64,000 nt of DNA from Notamacropus eugenii (Eukaryota > Chordata > Mammalia > Diprotodontia > Macropodidae): the NCBI RefSeq assembly GCF_028372415.1, contig NC_092875.1, positions 355,128,233 through 355,192,232 of the forward strand, read 5' to 3'. This document shows, piece after piece, positions 11,471 through 21,439 of the stretch (the first letter of the stretch is position 1; each line of letters starts with the position of its first letter). The translations under genes and the position numbers were made by a program. The notes under the pieces are model-generated. The model ran no database searches. It was given only the letters and a program-made list of their open reading frames with translations, and was not told the DNA's origin.

Positions 11471-12659
11471 TTGACTATACACCAGATATTAAGCCTAAAT
11501 TAAGGCTGAAGCAGTTATAGAGAAAAATCATCCCCTAAACAATTATTAGGGGTGAGTTTTTGGTTTACTAGCTAGTTATTTAATTTGTCTATGAGAATTT
11601 TTATTGGCCAGAGGACTACAACAATTCAGATTCTTGTTGTGGAGTAAGAGTCAAATGCAAGAGTCAAAATAAATGTGCAAGTGGGTTCCCATTTCTGCAT
11701 ACACTTTGCAGAAGTTTTGAGGGATGCCTCTGCAGGTGATTTTTAAGGATGAATCACCTGGATGGTTTCCTATCCTCAGTTTTCTGTATTCAATGTAGAC
11801 ACTGATTAAAGGTAATTCTCTAAACCCATATTCTTTTACTGTTCTTACTATATAACCTCAATAATGTTTTAGAAACAAAAGCAATTTTAACAGCAAATGT
11901 TAACGTGCAACTCAATCCTTTTGCTGTTTCCTGTGATAAACCTCCTCTTGATAAAACTGTTATTCAATGTGATATTTTAAATAAGCCTCAAACATAATGC
12001 TTTCAAAATAATTCATTCTGATTCAAATCTTTTTGAGGAGGGAGAAAAAATGTAAATGTTTCCCCAGTTCAAGCTCCTTCCATTTCTTTTTTGCACACCT
12101 ATTTATGTAGATGAAACATCTGTAGGCATAGAAATTCACATGTTATCATGATGTAAAAATGTAAGCAGCAGTTCATCAGGCAATTCTGGTTGTGTACTTG
12201 AAAAAAAATACTTCCTGCAGTTTTGTAAGTGACATCTGTTGCTATCAATTTTTCTGCAGGATTTATTGCTTATTTCATGGGTTGCTAAGTCTTTGGCATT
12301 AGGAGAATTGGCTTTGAGCACTTTGGGATGATATATCTCATTCCAGCAGAATCACCAAAGGTCTCTCTTCCTGACAGCTGTTTGCATGTTATTGGCACAT
12401 TTATTTAAAACAATTAGCTAATGTAGTGCTGGTCAATTTGGTGTCAAGATCCTCTCACTGTGAACTTCCTAGTTAACTGTCCCAAGTTTGAGATATTTTG
12501 TTGGTGAGAATCCACTTTAAATGATAGCTCGTGAACCCTTCCTTACCAATGTGTTTTACTTTGTGCCCCTAAGAAAAACAGTAACAAAGGCCATTTCTTG
12601 CATACCTTTTGGAAGAAAGTTTGAGCAACTGATCTTTCAAGTTTCATTATTTTAGGGGT
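11471..12659. other. Repeat-poor block, candidate conserved non-coding DNA
   Basis: Nearly 1.2 kb without a recognisable transposon, unusual for this window. It has motif-dense patches such as cagctgtttgcatgttatt and 'aacaattagctaatg' near 12,375-12,425 (E-box, octamer-like and homeodomain-like cores). Conservation cannot be tested here. A 61-codon open frame at 12,136-12,321 (minus) has no recognisable features. Confidence 0.3.
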
Positions 12660-12790
12660 GAATTCAATTCAATTTTACAAGCATTAATTAAGAGCCTACT
12701 ATATACTAAGCACTTCTGTGAATCTGGGGATACAAAGATACCAACAACAGACCTTTCCCTCAAGGACCTCAAGGGACAAGTATCAACGAT
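12660..12790 (-). mobile_element. L2-clade LINE 3' end, antisense
   Basis: The plus strand shows 'attaagagcctactatatac', 'gggatacaaagatacc' and 'ctcaaggacctcaaggga'. This is the reverse of the L2 terminal region, including the ctcaagg...-to-tail portion. Confidence 0.6.
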
Positions 12791-12975
12791 TAGGTCTTTT
12801 GAATTTCCTTTTCTCTGTAGTTTTTTTTGCTAGTCTCTAGTTAAAGTACAGTATGGACTTCAACTTTCAAGGTATTTGGGAATTAGAACAGAATACATAG
12901 TTAAAATCCACACATAGTCCCAAATCCTAATTTTTTAGCTATTTGATCAGTTCATGTAAATAAATGTTTTTCAAC
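12791..12975. other. Unassigned flank, partly duplicated downstream
   Basis: The last part (aattttttagctatttgatc ... tgtttttcaacaataataa) recurs at about 13,022-13,075 next to the SINE. No gene. Confidence 0.4.
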
Positions 12976-13322
12976 AATAATAATAATGGCTAGCTTTTAT
13001 ATAGCTCTTTATAATCCAAAATTTTAATTTTTTAGCTATGTGGCCAATTCAAACATATTTTTCAATAATAACAACTGACATTTATAGAGTTCTTCCCATG
13101 TGCCAGATGCTTTGCAATTATTATGTCATTTGGTCCTCAGAACAACCCTGGGAGGTGGGTGCCATTATTATCTCTATTTTATAGACTAGGAAATAAAGCA
13201 TACAGAAGTCAAATGACTTGCCCAGGGTCACACAGCTAGGAAGTATTCTAGGTCAAATTTGACCTCTGGTCTTCCCGACTTCAGGTCCAATGCTCTATCC
13301 ACTGTGCAACCTAGCTGTGGAT
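12976..13322 (-). mobile_element. MIR-related CORE-SINE, antisense, with a duplicated left edge
   Basis: The main copy (about 13,066-13,320) reads in reverse: 'ccatgtgccagatgctttgc', 'cttgcccagggtcacacagc', 'ctatccactgtgcaacctag'. A partial copy of its end (aataataatggctagctttt, 12,978-13,010) lies just to the left, separated by a repeat of the genomic flank. This suggests a local duplication after insertion. Confidence 0.72.
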
Positions 13323-14397
13323 AGAGTACCTATTCTATTCAAGCACCTATTCTGTGCTTGTATAGTATGCCTACATATATTGTATAGTATGTAAGCCTTT
13401 GGTGATAAGAATAAAGTGTTATCTTTACCCCAAAAGATCTCGCAGACATCTTGTTTTTCTCCATTTTTAGTATGTATGTGATCTAGATATACATTCTGAA
13501 TTGTCTTTAGAGTTGTATGACATGTGGAGAAATAAGTATAAATAAAATCAGATATGTAGGATAAAATAATACATATATATATTTACAATTCTTTTAGACT
13601 TATGAATTCTATATTGTAGGGAACTTCCGTTGTGTGAAACTCCTCTACTGACATAGGGTAGTAACTGTTTGCAATTTGGAGCCTTATGGAATTGGTTGAA
13701 GTGCAAAGATGTTAGCTGACTTACTTATGGTCACAGAGCTAGTATGCATCTGACTCAGAGAATTTGAATACATGTAGAGTACTAAAAATCAGAATTGCTT
13801 AAGTTATTCAGGGAAAAACCATACATACAATGAATTATGTAACTCATCTCCCTTCCTGATACCTTTTGGACATATTGCTTTGCCAACACTTCATATATGC
13901 ATATATACATACATACATAGCTTCTGAGAGGAAATATTAGAAGAATGGGTAGAGAATGGATGGCGGGACCAGGAAGATCCAGGTTCACATCCTACCTCTG
14001 ATATATACCAGTTGTATGACCATGGGAAAATCCCATAGCCTCTTGGAATTCTTTGTAACTTTCTAAGAAAATACATTGAAGAGAAGGTGCAAACTTTCAC
14101 TGGTAGAGAATATGTCCTTATGTGAGAACTCCCTGTACTAATGAAAGCACAGGTCCAGATCTTGTCCTTGTATACAGCAAGATGCTATTGTATCAACTCT
14201 GTAAAGTCTGTAAAGTTGCACAATGACATTTGCTGTCAAAATTATTTTTGTTTCTGAGACATTATTGAGGTTATGTAGTAAGAATAGTAAAATAAGTATC
14301 TACTACCACCCTCTCAGATAAGAGAATTTGTTTCTTCCACAGTTTTTCCTAAAATGCTTTGTCTGGTAATATCCTTTATTGCCTCTTACTGTATCTA
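13323..14397. mobile_element. Mostly unassigned, with two old SINE fragments
   Basis: About 13,690-13,775 reads as reverse MIR (ttatggtcacagagctagta). About 13,935-14,080 reads as a sense tRNA-type SINE head (accaggaagatccaggttca, gtatgaccatgggaaaatcc). A short tatgcatata-type low-complexity patch lies near 13,890-13,920. No gene. Confidence 0.4.
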
Positions 14398-14650
14398 TAA
14401 TAATAATATCTAGCATTCATATAGCATTTAATTTAATTCTGGGCATTGTGCTATTTTATTATCATCTCATTTGAGTCTCACATCAATCCTGTAAGGTAGA
14501 TATCATGCCCATTTCACAGATGAGAAAACTGAGGCAAACTGAGGTTAAGTGACTTGCCCAGGGTCACACAGCTAGAAGTGTCTGAGTCTGGATTTGAATT
14601 CAGGTCTTTCTAACTCTATACTCAATGCTCTCTATCCATTGTAGTACCTA
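14398..14650 (-). mobile_element. MIR-related CORE-SINE (MAR1-like), antisense
   Basis: A nearly complete reverse copy: 'ataataatatctagcattca', 'acagatgagaaaactgaggc', 'cttgcccagggtcacacagc', then 'caatgctctctatccattgt'. It directly abuts an L2 tail on its right. Confidence 0.8.
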
Positions 14651-14787
14651 AATCTTATCTGCATATGTGTTGTATACTCCTTCATAGACTATAAATTCTT
14701 TGTGGATGGAGATCATATTATTTTTCATCCTTGTATTATTAGTGCCTAGTATAATGTCTTGCACACAGTAGGCATATGATTGCTGTT
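14651..14787 (+). mobile_element. L2-clade LINE 3' end, sense
   Basis: It reads 'agactataaattctttgtgg', 'atcctt', 'agtgcctagtataatgtctt', 'gcacacagtaggcatatga'. This is the L2 terminal block from the 'agactgtaagctccttg' motif to the tail. Confidence 0.68.
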
Positions 14788-15090
14788 GTGTTCGTCCTTT
14801 GTTTTCGAAGAAGACCATGACATCAGAGAAATGATGACATGACTTGCACTTGACTTTGTTTTGAGGGAGGGAGAGCTGTACAAGGCCACCAGCCTCACTT
14901 TCTCTTCCTGAGTCACCTGGATCCAGTGCCCAGATTTTCATCAGGATGACTGGAGATGGCCCAGGATTCAATGGGAGACCTTGGCCTTTTTCACCTAAGG
15001 CCTATTCAGGTACTCACTTAGAGTGAGGTGATGCCCATTCAGTGAATAGGCCTCTTTAAGAAGTAATCAGGGAATGGCCCCTTTAATGAG
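14788..15090 (-). mobile_element. RTE-clade LINE 3' end, antisense
   Basis: The plus strand starts 'tcgtcctttgttttcgaaga' and continues through 'tcaggatgactggagatggc', the same 180 bases found in the tail of the SINE at 44,631-44,950. It then goes beyond the SINE homology into 'gggagaccttggcctttttc' and an inverted repeat at 14,999-15,052. This fits the LINE partner whose 3' end the SINE borrowed. Confidence 0.62.
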
Positions 15091-15254
15091 TAAAAATGAA
15101 AAAAAAAAACATGAGTAAATCAAGCTGGGAGGGAAAGAGCAACCATTACTATTGATAATCACTAAAGCCAGGAGGGTCCAGAAAATAGCCATTAAGTGGA
15201 GTTTAGGCAGGGATCTATTGTTGTCCAGTCTATTCATTGACTAGATAGTGCATG
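15091..15254. other. Unassigned
   Basis: Includes a short A-run near 15,100. No family recognised. Confidence 0.3.
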
Positions 15255-15440
15255 TAGGAAATAAAATGGTGTCATGCGGAGTACTGGAATGAATATCAGG
15301 AGATCTGGATTATCTTTCTATCTCTATCAGTAAAAATTCTGGGCAAGTCACTTCACATTTTGAGGTATCTTTTCCTCATCTGTAGCAGGGAGACTAGACA
15401 TGGTCCCTCTCAATTCTCCTTAGAGTTTATAGTATCTTTG
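15255..15440 (+). mobile_element. MIR-class SINE, diverged
   Basis: The order 'gagtactggaatgaatatca', 'ggagatctggatt', 'ctgggcaagtcacttcacat', 'cctcatctgtagcagggaga' follows MIR in sense orientation. Confidence 0.6.
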
Positions 15441-15539
15441 ATTCTATAATAAGTATATAAATGAAATGTTAGTAGGGAAAGACATCTCATGGGGGAGATT
15501 ATTTCTGACTGAACAGGGAGAGATTTATAGTGGATGTGA

Positions 15540-15690
15540 TCCTGGGTCAGATATACTAAATGGATTTCAATAGGCAGAGACGGATGAGGGCCTTCTAGGC
15601 ACAAGGAATCATGGGAGCAAAGTCATGCAAGGACCAAAGAAGATGGATCGTTCAGAGAATAAAGAATAGTAGAGTTAGTCTGAATTTCAT
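15540..15690 (-). mobile_element. L2-clade LINE fragment, antisense
   Basis: The plus strand has 'gcagagacggatgagggcct', 'aatcatgggagcaaagtcat' and 'gttcagagaataaagaatag', in the order of the reverse L2 block 'gagcattccaggca..., gcaaaggcatgga..., gttcaggaacagcaa'. Confidence 0.45.
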
Positions 15691-16200
15691 CTTTATTCCT
15701 CATCTATAGTCTAGCCATGTAACTGATAACCAGACAAGTAGTAGAAAAAAGAATTAATGTGAACTGCGTATCTACTGTCCATCATCTGGTAGAGGCATTG
15801 GCAAAGAAATGATATGGCTGAAAGGTAGGTGGAAAGAGGGAGTGTAGTCTATATCAATCATCAATCAAATCATTTGTTCCCAAATAGCTTGGCTAAATAA
15901 TACTGATTTCTCAATACTTGGGACACTGATTATCAACAATCTTCTAGTTATCCTTTTTGGACACTGCAAATAGACTGCAATGAAGTGTGCCCAACCAGAA
16001 ACAGATCTCATATATAATAAATAATTCTGAATTTACAAAATGAATGAGTGAATGATTCATATTGCCAAAGGTTTTCCCATAGGAATGCTTTAAATGATGA
16101 ATTTCCATTGTGGATTTAAAACTAATTTGAATGCATTTTTAAAAAATGGATTTGCCCAGAATTTTTCAAGAATACGTATGTTGTGTAAACTAGAACTCAC
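15691..16200. other. Single-copy-looking sequence
   Basis: No repeat recognised. It lies just downstream, in minus-strand terms, of the exon candidates. Confidence 0.3.
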
Positions 16201-16247
16201 CTGCAGTGCCACAGACCATCCACAGGGGAACAGCTGATCTTACGCTG
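16201..16247 (-). other. Candidate short exon B, minus strand
   Basis: On the minus strand, ggcactgcag is followed by gtgagttct, a near-ideal donor just after 16,201. Upstream is a T-rich run (gttattttttttcttgctct) ending in a tandem acceptor, aagcag, giving a 44- or 47-nt exon. In one frame it reads RKISCSPVDGLWHC. That phase does not match exon A: joining A's only open frame to B meets a stop within three codons. The pair therefore fits a non-coding transcript or 3' end better than an internal coding pair. Transcription is unproven. Confidence 0.28.
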
Positions 16248-16550
16248 CTTGTGAATTAGAGCAAGAAAAAAAATAACAAAAACCTTAACTATTTGCAACT
16301 TTCCAACTATAGTGAAAAGGAGGCCAAACTTTTGTCCTCCGTATGGTATATTTAGTGCTTCTATCAAAAACGTTTCAAACATATGATAATAAATCTTGGA
16401 AGTTGGGAGATGCTTCTCACATTTTGTTGGAAATATTCTATTTTTACAATGCATTTTGAAGCTTTTTGAAAACCGAAATCTATTTCCATCTGTGCCACAG
16501 CATTCCCCAATGCAGAGCTGAGCCCTGCAAGCATCAGACTGAAATCTTAC

Positions 16551-16791
16551 CTTGAGTGTTGTGCAAGGAGAGGGCTGTGTGTTTCACTGCTTTTAAAATG
16601 TAATTTTTAATAGGAACTATTAGAATGTTCTTCATTCCCATGTGATGCCAAACTCTCATGGACGAAGATATTTCTGAACTGGGCAGGTGGTCAGATTGTG
16701 GGATTCTGATGTTCTCTTTCAACTGTAATATTCTAGGATCCTCAGTACTGAAGGATTGACTTTTGTAATCCTTTGGAACTGAGCCATGCAT
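16551..16791 (-). other. Candidate exon A with an 80-codon open frame, minus strand
   Basis: The minus strand has a pyrimidine-rich acceptor (ctttttttgactttttgtttag) directly before 16,791 and a donor (actcaag, then gtaagat) directly after 16,551. This gives a 241-nt block. Exactly one frame is open across it, starting with ATG at its first base (MHGSVPKDYKSQSF...). I do not recognise the protein; it has no signal peptide, membrane segment or known motif. The interval is free of recognisable repeats. It may be an exon of an unrecognised or lineage-specific transcript, or a coincidence of splice-like motifs. Confidence 0.3.
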
Positions 16792-17254
16792 CTAAACAAA
16801 AAGTCAAAAAAGCAACAACCTATTTTGTCATTCAACCTCCCCACCTCTGCTGTCTCAGACAAAGTAGGTCACTTTGGCTCCCAACTTTATATAATCTTGC
16901 ATCACTACACTTAAAAATAGTATCTCCTCACCTCTACTATCATTGATATCTTATGATAAACCTGTTCTTTTTTTCCCTAATCTTTTTTTTTTTTATCTTG
17001 TCACTCTTACCTCACTGCTGCCACCTTCAGGGTTAGAGCTGCCACCACTTCTCTTGAATTCTGGTCTTCATGACATGGAGAAAGCTAAAATTTCCTTCCT
17101 TGATCACCCCTAAAATATCATACAGCTCTATTCAGGGTTTTATACATTAGGCATTGACTTCATACCAAATATTGACCGTGCATCACAGGGACAGAAATAT
17201 AGGTAAAAAAAGAAAAGAAGTTGCAGGGTTATAGTGGTCATCCTGGCCTTTGGA
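16792..17254. other. Single-copy-looking sequence
   Basis: Includes the polypyrimidine tract of the candidate acceptor and a T-run near 16,985. No repeat family recognised. Confidence 0.3.
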
Positions 17255-17560
17255 TCAATACTGGCTTATTCCATCATGTCCAATTCTTCATGACCCTATT
17301 TAAGGTTTTCTTGGCAAAGATAATGGAGTTATTTGCCCTTTCCTTCTTCTGTTCATTTTATAGATGAAGATCTGAGGCAGGTAGATGTTTCTTAGAGGTC
17401 ATGAAGTCTAACACCTTCATTGTACACAAGAGGAAATTAAAGCTGACATGAAATATGGCATGATCAGTTAGAGGCATGGCAATGTTTAGAATATTAGTCT
17501 CCTGACTGCCATTCCAAAATGCTTTCCCCTGTGTTCTGTGCTGCCTCTCCTACTTTTTGG
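17255..17560 (-). mobile_element. Two SINE fragments, antisense
   Basis: About 17,265-17,385 matches the antisense RTE-tailed SINE seen at 39,655 (gtccaattcttcatgaccct, ttcttggcaaagataatgga). About 17,390-17,550 is a weaker reverse MIR (cacaagaggaaattaaagct). Confidence 0.5.
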
Positions 17561-18099
17561 AGAATAAAACTCTTGGCTTGGATTTATAGCTGCTACATAT
17601 CATTTGGTCAGCTTGTCTATGTAGCAAAAATCATCTAAATTCTTAGGAACCTGCTAGTAATATAGGGGAGTTTGTGTTCTTCCTCACAAATAAAATACAT
17701 GGATTTTAGCAGGAAGTCTTAACCCACAGAGTAAATTAGATAGTGAGTACGTTAGACACTATATTGCCACAGTTAGAGGAGATAATTTGGGGAGTGAATC
17801 TTGTGGCATCTTTTGATATGGCTGCTGTCTTACAAATCAGGCAAAGAATTCAATCAGCTGGAACTCTGATTTACTTGGCCTAATGGAGTCCCAGTGATGT
17901 TCCAGAAACATAGCCATCCCTGCTCAGACATATTGCAACACCTATAAAGAGAAGGTTTCTCTAAAGACTGTTAGTATGTTTAGTAATGAGGTGGGATTCA
18001 AAGAACCAGTCAAATGACCAAGGTCACACAATGAATTAGTGGCAGAACTAGTCTCATGACTCCCAAGTTGAATGTGATTTTTTTTTTTCACTCTACTGA
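17561..18099. other. Mostly unassigned, old MIR piece at its right end
   Basis: About 18,000-18,095 reads as reverse MIR (gtcaaatgaccaaggtcaca, atgaattagtggcagaacta). The remainder is not recognised. Confidence 0.35.
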
Positions 18100-18305
18100 G
18101 AGACATACTGGCACAGTGGATAGTACACTAACCTGGGATTCAGGATTCTGATTCTACCTGAGACAGTTCCTATGTGATCATGGAGAAGACACTTAGTCTC
18201 TGTTTCTTCATATGTCAAATGGGGATGATAATATGTATAGTCCCAATCTTCTCATGTTGTTTTGAGAAAAATGCTGTGTAAATGAATTATTATATCATGC
18301 TGGCT
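18100..18305 (+). mobile_element. MIR-related CORE-SINE, sense
   Basis: Head 'ctggcacagtggatagtaca', 'gggattcagga', middle 'gtttcttcatatgtcaaatg', 'gggatgataata', in the normal order. Diverged. Confidence 0.62.
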
Positions 18306-18369
18306 GTCCTAACTGTTGACTACTTAAATCTTTGTCTTTGATATGTGCCTACATACATCTCCTATTAGT

Positions 18370-19078
18370 TTGACATTTTTTAGGTGGCAACTTTTATGGC
18401 TCTGCCCCCAGACATGTTTGGGATTCATCTCCTTTATACTCAAATAGATACCAGTCTGGATCAGGCTCTCATCACTTCTCACTTAGACTACTGCAATAAT
18501 TTCCTAATTGGTCTTCCTTCAGTCTCTTCCATCTCCAATCTGTTATTCTCACTGCTAACAAATTGATATTCCTAAAGGACAAGTTTTAACCATGCTATTC
18601 TCTATGTCATTAAGTTCCAATGGTTCCCCATTTTTGCTAGGATAAAATGCAAATTACTGTCTTTGGCATTTAAGACATATAATTTTCTCTAGCCCAATAA
18701 GCTAGGATTATTGTATGTTGCCTCCTTCATATATTCTATACTCTAGTCAGAATACTATACGTTTTCTTCCCCCGAAATAGCATTATATTCCCTATGTTTG
18801 TGTCCTTTCACAGACTGACTGTTGTCTGTGCCTGGAATAGATTCCCCTTCTCACCTAGAATCTTGAGCTTCCTTCAAGGTTCAGCTAAATTAACATTTTC
18901 TGCACAAGACTCTCCATCTTTTGTGTTAGCTTGTCTGTGCTCCTCTTCTTTACCCCTAATAGAACGTAAGTTCTTTGAGATCAGGGATTGCTTTCTTTCT
19001 GTCTTTGTATCCCCAAGGTCTCCCAAGGTGTCTGCGATAGAGTAAGGACTTGATAGATGATTATTGAATAAATAGGTG
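18370..19078 (+). mobile_element. L2-clade LINE 3' region, sense
   Basis: A 700-bp run in sense order. It opens with 'cttagactactgcaataatt' (conceptually LITSHLDYCNNFLIGLPS). Next come 'gttccaatggttccccattt', 'gtgcctggaatagattcccc' and 'agttctttgagatcagggat', and the tail is 'gtaaggacttgatagatgat'. Its reverse complement is the pattern seen in the antisense copies at 33,695 and 47,500. The short open frames here are remnants, not genes. Confidence 0.72.
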
Positions 19079-19401
19079 GATATTTGGATGTCTGACTACT
19101 CCTAGTCCAGAAATAGCACAAGTGGGCATGCTTCGGGGAGTCATGCTTCTACAAGTACAGATTACTCTTATCTCCTGCCAGTTTGGATTTTGTGAATGAG
19201 TTGCAAAAGTAACTGCCTCTGTGAGCAGAGCATTTTCTTCACAAAAAGGTTTTTGGTTCTTCTGAACAAGCCTTCTGAAATCATCCACTCTTCTTGCTTA
19301 TGGGAAGAAGTACTCTCCCAGGGAACAAAGGAAGAAGGTGAGCAGGCCCTGAGCATGAGGATTCTAGAGCAAGTGTACCACTGAACCAAGCAAGTTCTCA
19401 A
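19079..19401. other. Unassigned
   Basis: Overlapping short open frames on both strands (61-77 codons) have no recognisable family. No splice-bounded structure was noted. Confidence 0.3.
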
Positions 19402-19610
19402 GAGTCAGGTGTCAAATTTTCAGGGTAAGCATTCACACCCCAGGGAATTGGCAAATACTCCAAATCAGAGCTTGAGTTATTGTTTTGATGATTGTCTAGA
19501 ATTAGAAAAGTACTGGAGAAAATGTTAACATTGCAGATTAAACTGAAAAGTGTATCAGGAGAGCTGGTTGTTAAACATTTACCAATATACATTCCTGATG
19601 GGGGAATCAA
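19402..19610 (+). repeat. Ancient interspersed repeat, copy 1 of 2
   Basis: Shares an ordered set of blocks with 43,551-43,760: 'ttattgttttgatgattgtc' and 'tagaattagaaaagtactg', 'gaaaatgttaacattgcaga', 'gagctggttgttaaacattt'. The two copies differ by perhaps a quarter of positions. This looks like an old mammalian repeat, possibly a DNA transposon relic, that I cannot name. Confidence 0.6.
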
Positions 19611-19769
19611 GCCAGTAAACCTTACCTGTCCACTTCATGAAAAATATACTGTTAGATCCTGGAGACAAAAAAAATGAAATAAGGTATATGTTATGTCCTC
19701 AAGGAGTCTACAATCTAATGGAAGGAGATTACAGATCTGGGTATCTAACTATGATACAACACAGACTGG
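19611..19769 (-). mobile_element. L2 fragment, antisense (about 19,680-19,760)
   Basis: The phrase 'gtcctcaaggagtctacaat' followed by ctaatggaaggagatta is the reverse of the L2 'ctagaatgtaagctccttgagg' block. Confidence 0.5.
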
Positions 19770-20035
19770 TATCAGTTTAAAAAAGTGGATAGAACGCTGG
19801 ATCTGAAGTCAGGAAAATTCATCTTCCTGAGTTCAGATTGGGCCTCAGACATTTGCTACTTGTGTGACCCTGGGCAAGTCGCTTACTGCCAATTGTCTTA
19901 GTCACTCATCTGTGAAATGAGCGTGAGAAAGAAATGACAAACCACTCTAGTATCTTTGCTAGGAAAGCGCCAAATGAGGTCATGAAGAGTTGGGCGCAAC
20001 TGAAACTACTGAATAACAATTAAAAAAAGAAGTCC
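19770..20035 (+). mobile_element. tRNA-derived SINE with RTE/BovB-like tail, sense
   Basis: Head 'agtggatagaacgctggatc' and 'gacatttgctacttgtgtga' 'ccctgggcaagtcgctta'. Then 'gacaaaccactctagtatct' and 'tcatgaagagttgggcgcaa' 'ctgaaactac', a tail resembling the gagtcagacacgactgag end of BovB-type RTEs. Antisense siblings lie at 39,655 and 49,125. Confidence 0.68.
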
Positions 20036-20327
20036 AGGCAAAATGTTGTGAAAAAATTGAGGAAGGAAAGACAAACTAACCAGCCCTGTCCTGAGGATAA
20101 AGGAACATGATTAACCTCCTTGGAAACTTCATGACTGAGGATGCTGAAGTATCTTTATCAAGATGCGATGAATATACTTCTGTGTATCACTACAGCCAGT
20201 CTAAAATTTTATAGTAAATTCCCTTTGAAAGGCAGCCCTTTCTACTCCTCTGTGAGGGACCCTCTATTTAAGCACTGGAAATATTAACGATTGAACTTTG
20301 GTGCCATACCATGGGGCAGTTTATATG
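20036..20327. other. Unassigned
   Basis: No family or gene recognised with confidence. Confidence 0.3.
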
Positions 20328-20582
20328 GGTGGCAGAGTGAATAGAGCACACTGAAAGCAGAGTCAAAGTCAGGAAAATATGAGTCCTATTTTGACACTTT
20401 TCAGAAAATCATGAAACCTCCCTTGACTTCAGTTTCCTAATATGTATAAAAGAATAACAATAATAACAAAAACAACAGCCCTTAACAGGTTGCTGTAAAG
20501 ATGAAATGAGATAAGAGCACTACTGTAAAGCCATACAAGAAAGCACTACAAATCTCAAAGTGCTATATAAATGATATCAAAA
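20328..20582 (+). mobile_element. MIR-related CORE-SINE, sense
   Basis: Order: 'gtggcagagtgaatagagca', 'cagtttcctaatatgtataa', 'acaggttgctgtaaagatga', 'aatgagataagagca', ending with an L2-type 'aaagtgctatataaatgata'. Confidence 0.7.
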
Positions 20583-21439
20583 TGGACTCCTCCAGAATCC
20601 TTGAGTTATATCAAGAGATCTCACTGAGGATCATCTGTTCTAACTTCCATGTTAATTGCAGACTCCTCTAACAACTGTCAGAAGTCTTCTTTCAAAACGC
20701 TTTGTGTTTAAGTTGATTTGGAGGCTAAATAGTTTGGCTCATTTGACTAAAACTTTAAACCTGTGGGCATATCACCTTTTGCTGAATGGACCCACTGAAC
20801 TGTTTGAAGTCTTTTTAATATTACTTCCAATTGCCAAGAGTCAGCAAACTCCATTTATTCTCATAAATTAGATTCATTTCAAGCTGTGGGAAATCTTTAA
20901 CTTCATTGTCTGAATTTGCAAAAACACAAACGAAAATGACTTTTCAAAAGACTTCTCTATGTACCTGCTTTAACATTTTAGAATGTGATGGATGTGCTTC
21001 TAGGTTATCACTGGGACTCCTTTAGCACAGTGAGAGATCCACCTAGCTTAACTGTTTGTTTAATTCTTAATTAGACAATGTGCAGATAGACTCTTGGAGA
21101 GACTTGCATTGGAGAATGTTAGACTAAGCTCTTTCCTTTTTGTAGTTTTGAAAACTTTCATTTTAATACAGAACAGCTGAAGTGCTTGATTTTTGGAACT
21201 CATTTTTTGTATATTTGGTGATATGAAGTTATTATCCATTAAGAAGATTTTAAAAATACTTTTGGGGACCACTTCTCTATTTAAGTTTCTCTTGTGGTTC
21301 CCTGCCTTAGGCTACTGGAAGGAACTACTTGTAATTACAGTTCCTCAGCATTTAATTGAAAAAAAAATTATATAGCAGTTAAATGATCTTGATTTTTGAA
21401 ATACCTGTTCCCAGTTTGGATTCTTCTCCACAATCTAGG
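20583..21439. other. Unassigned, probably single-copy
   Basis: No repeat, RNA or gene recognised. Open frames of 60-71 codons occur on both strands without supporting features. Confidence 0.3.
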
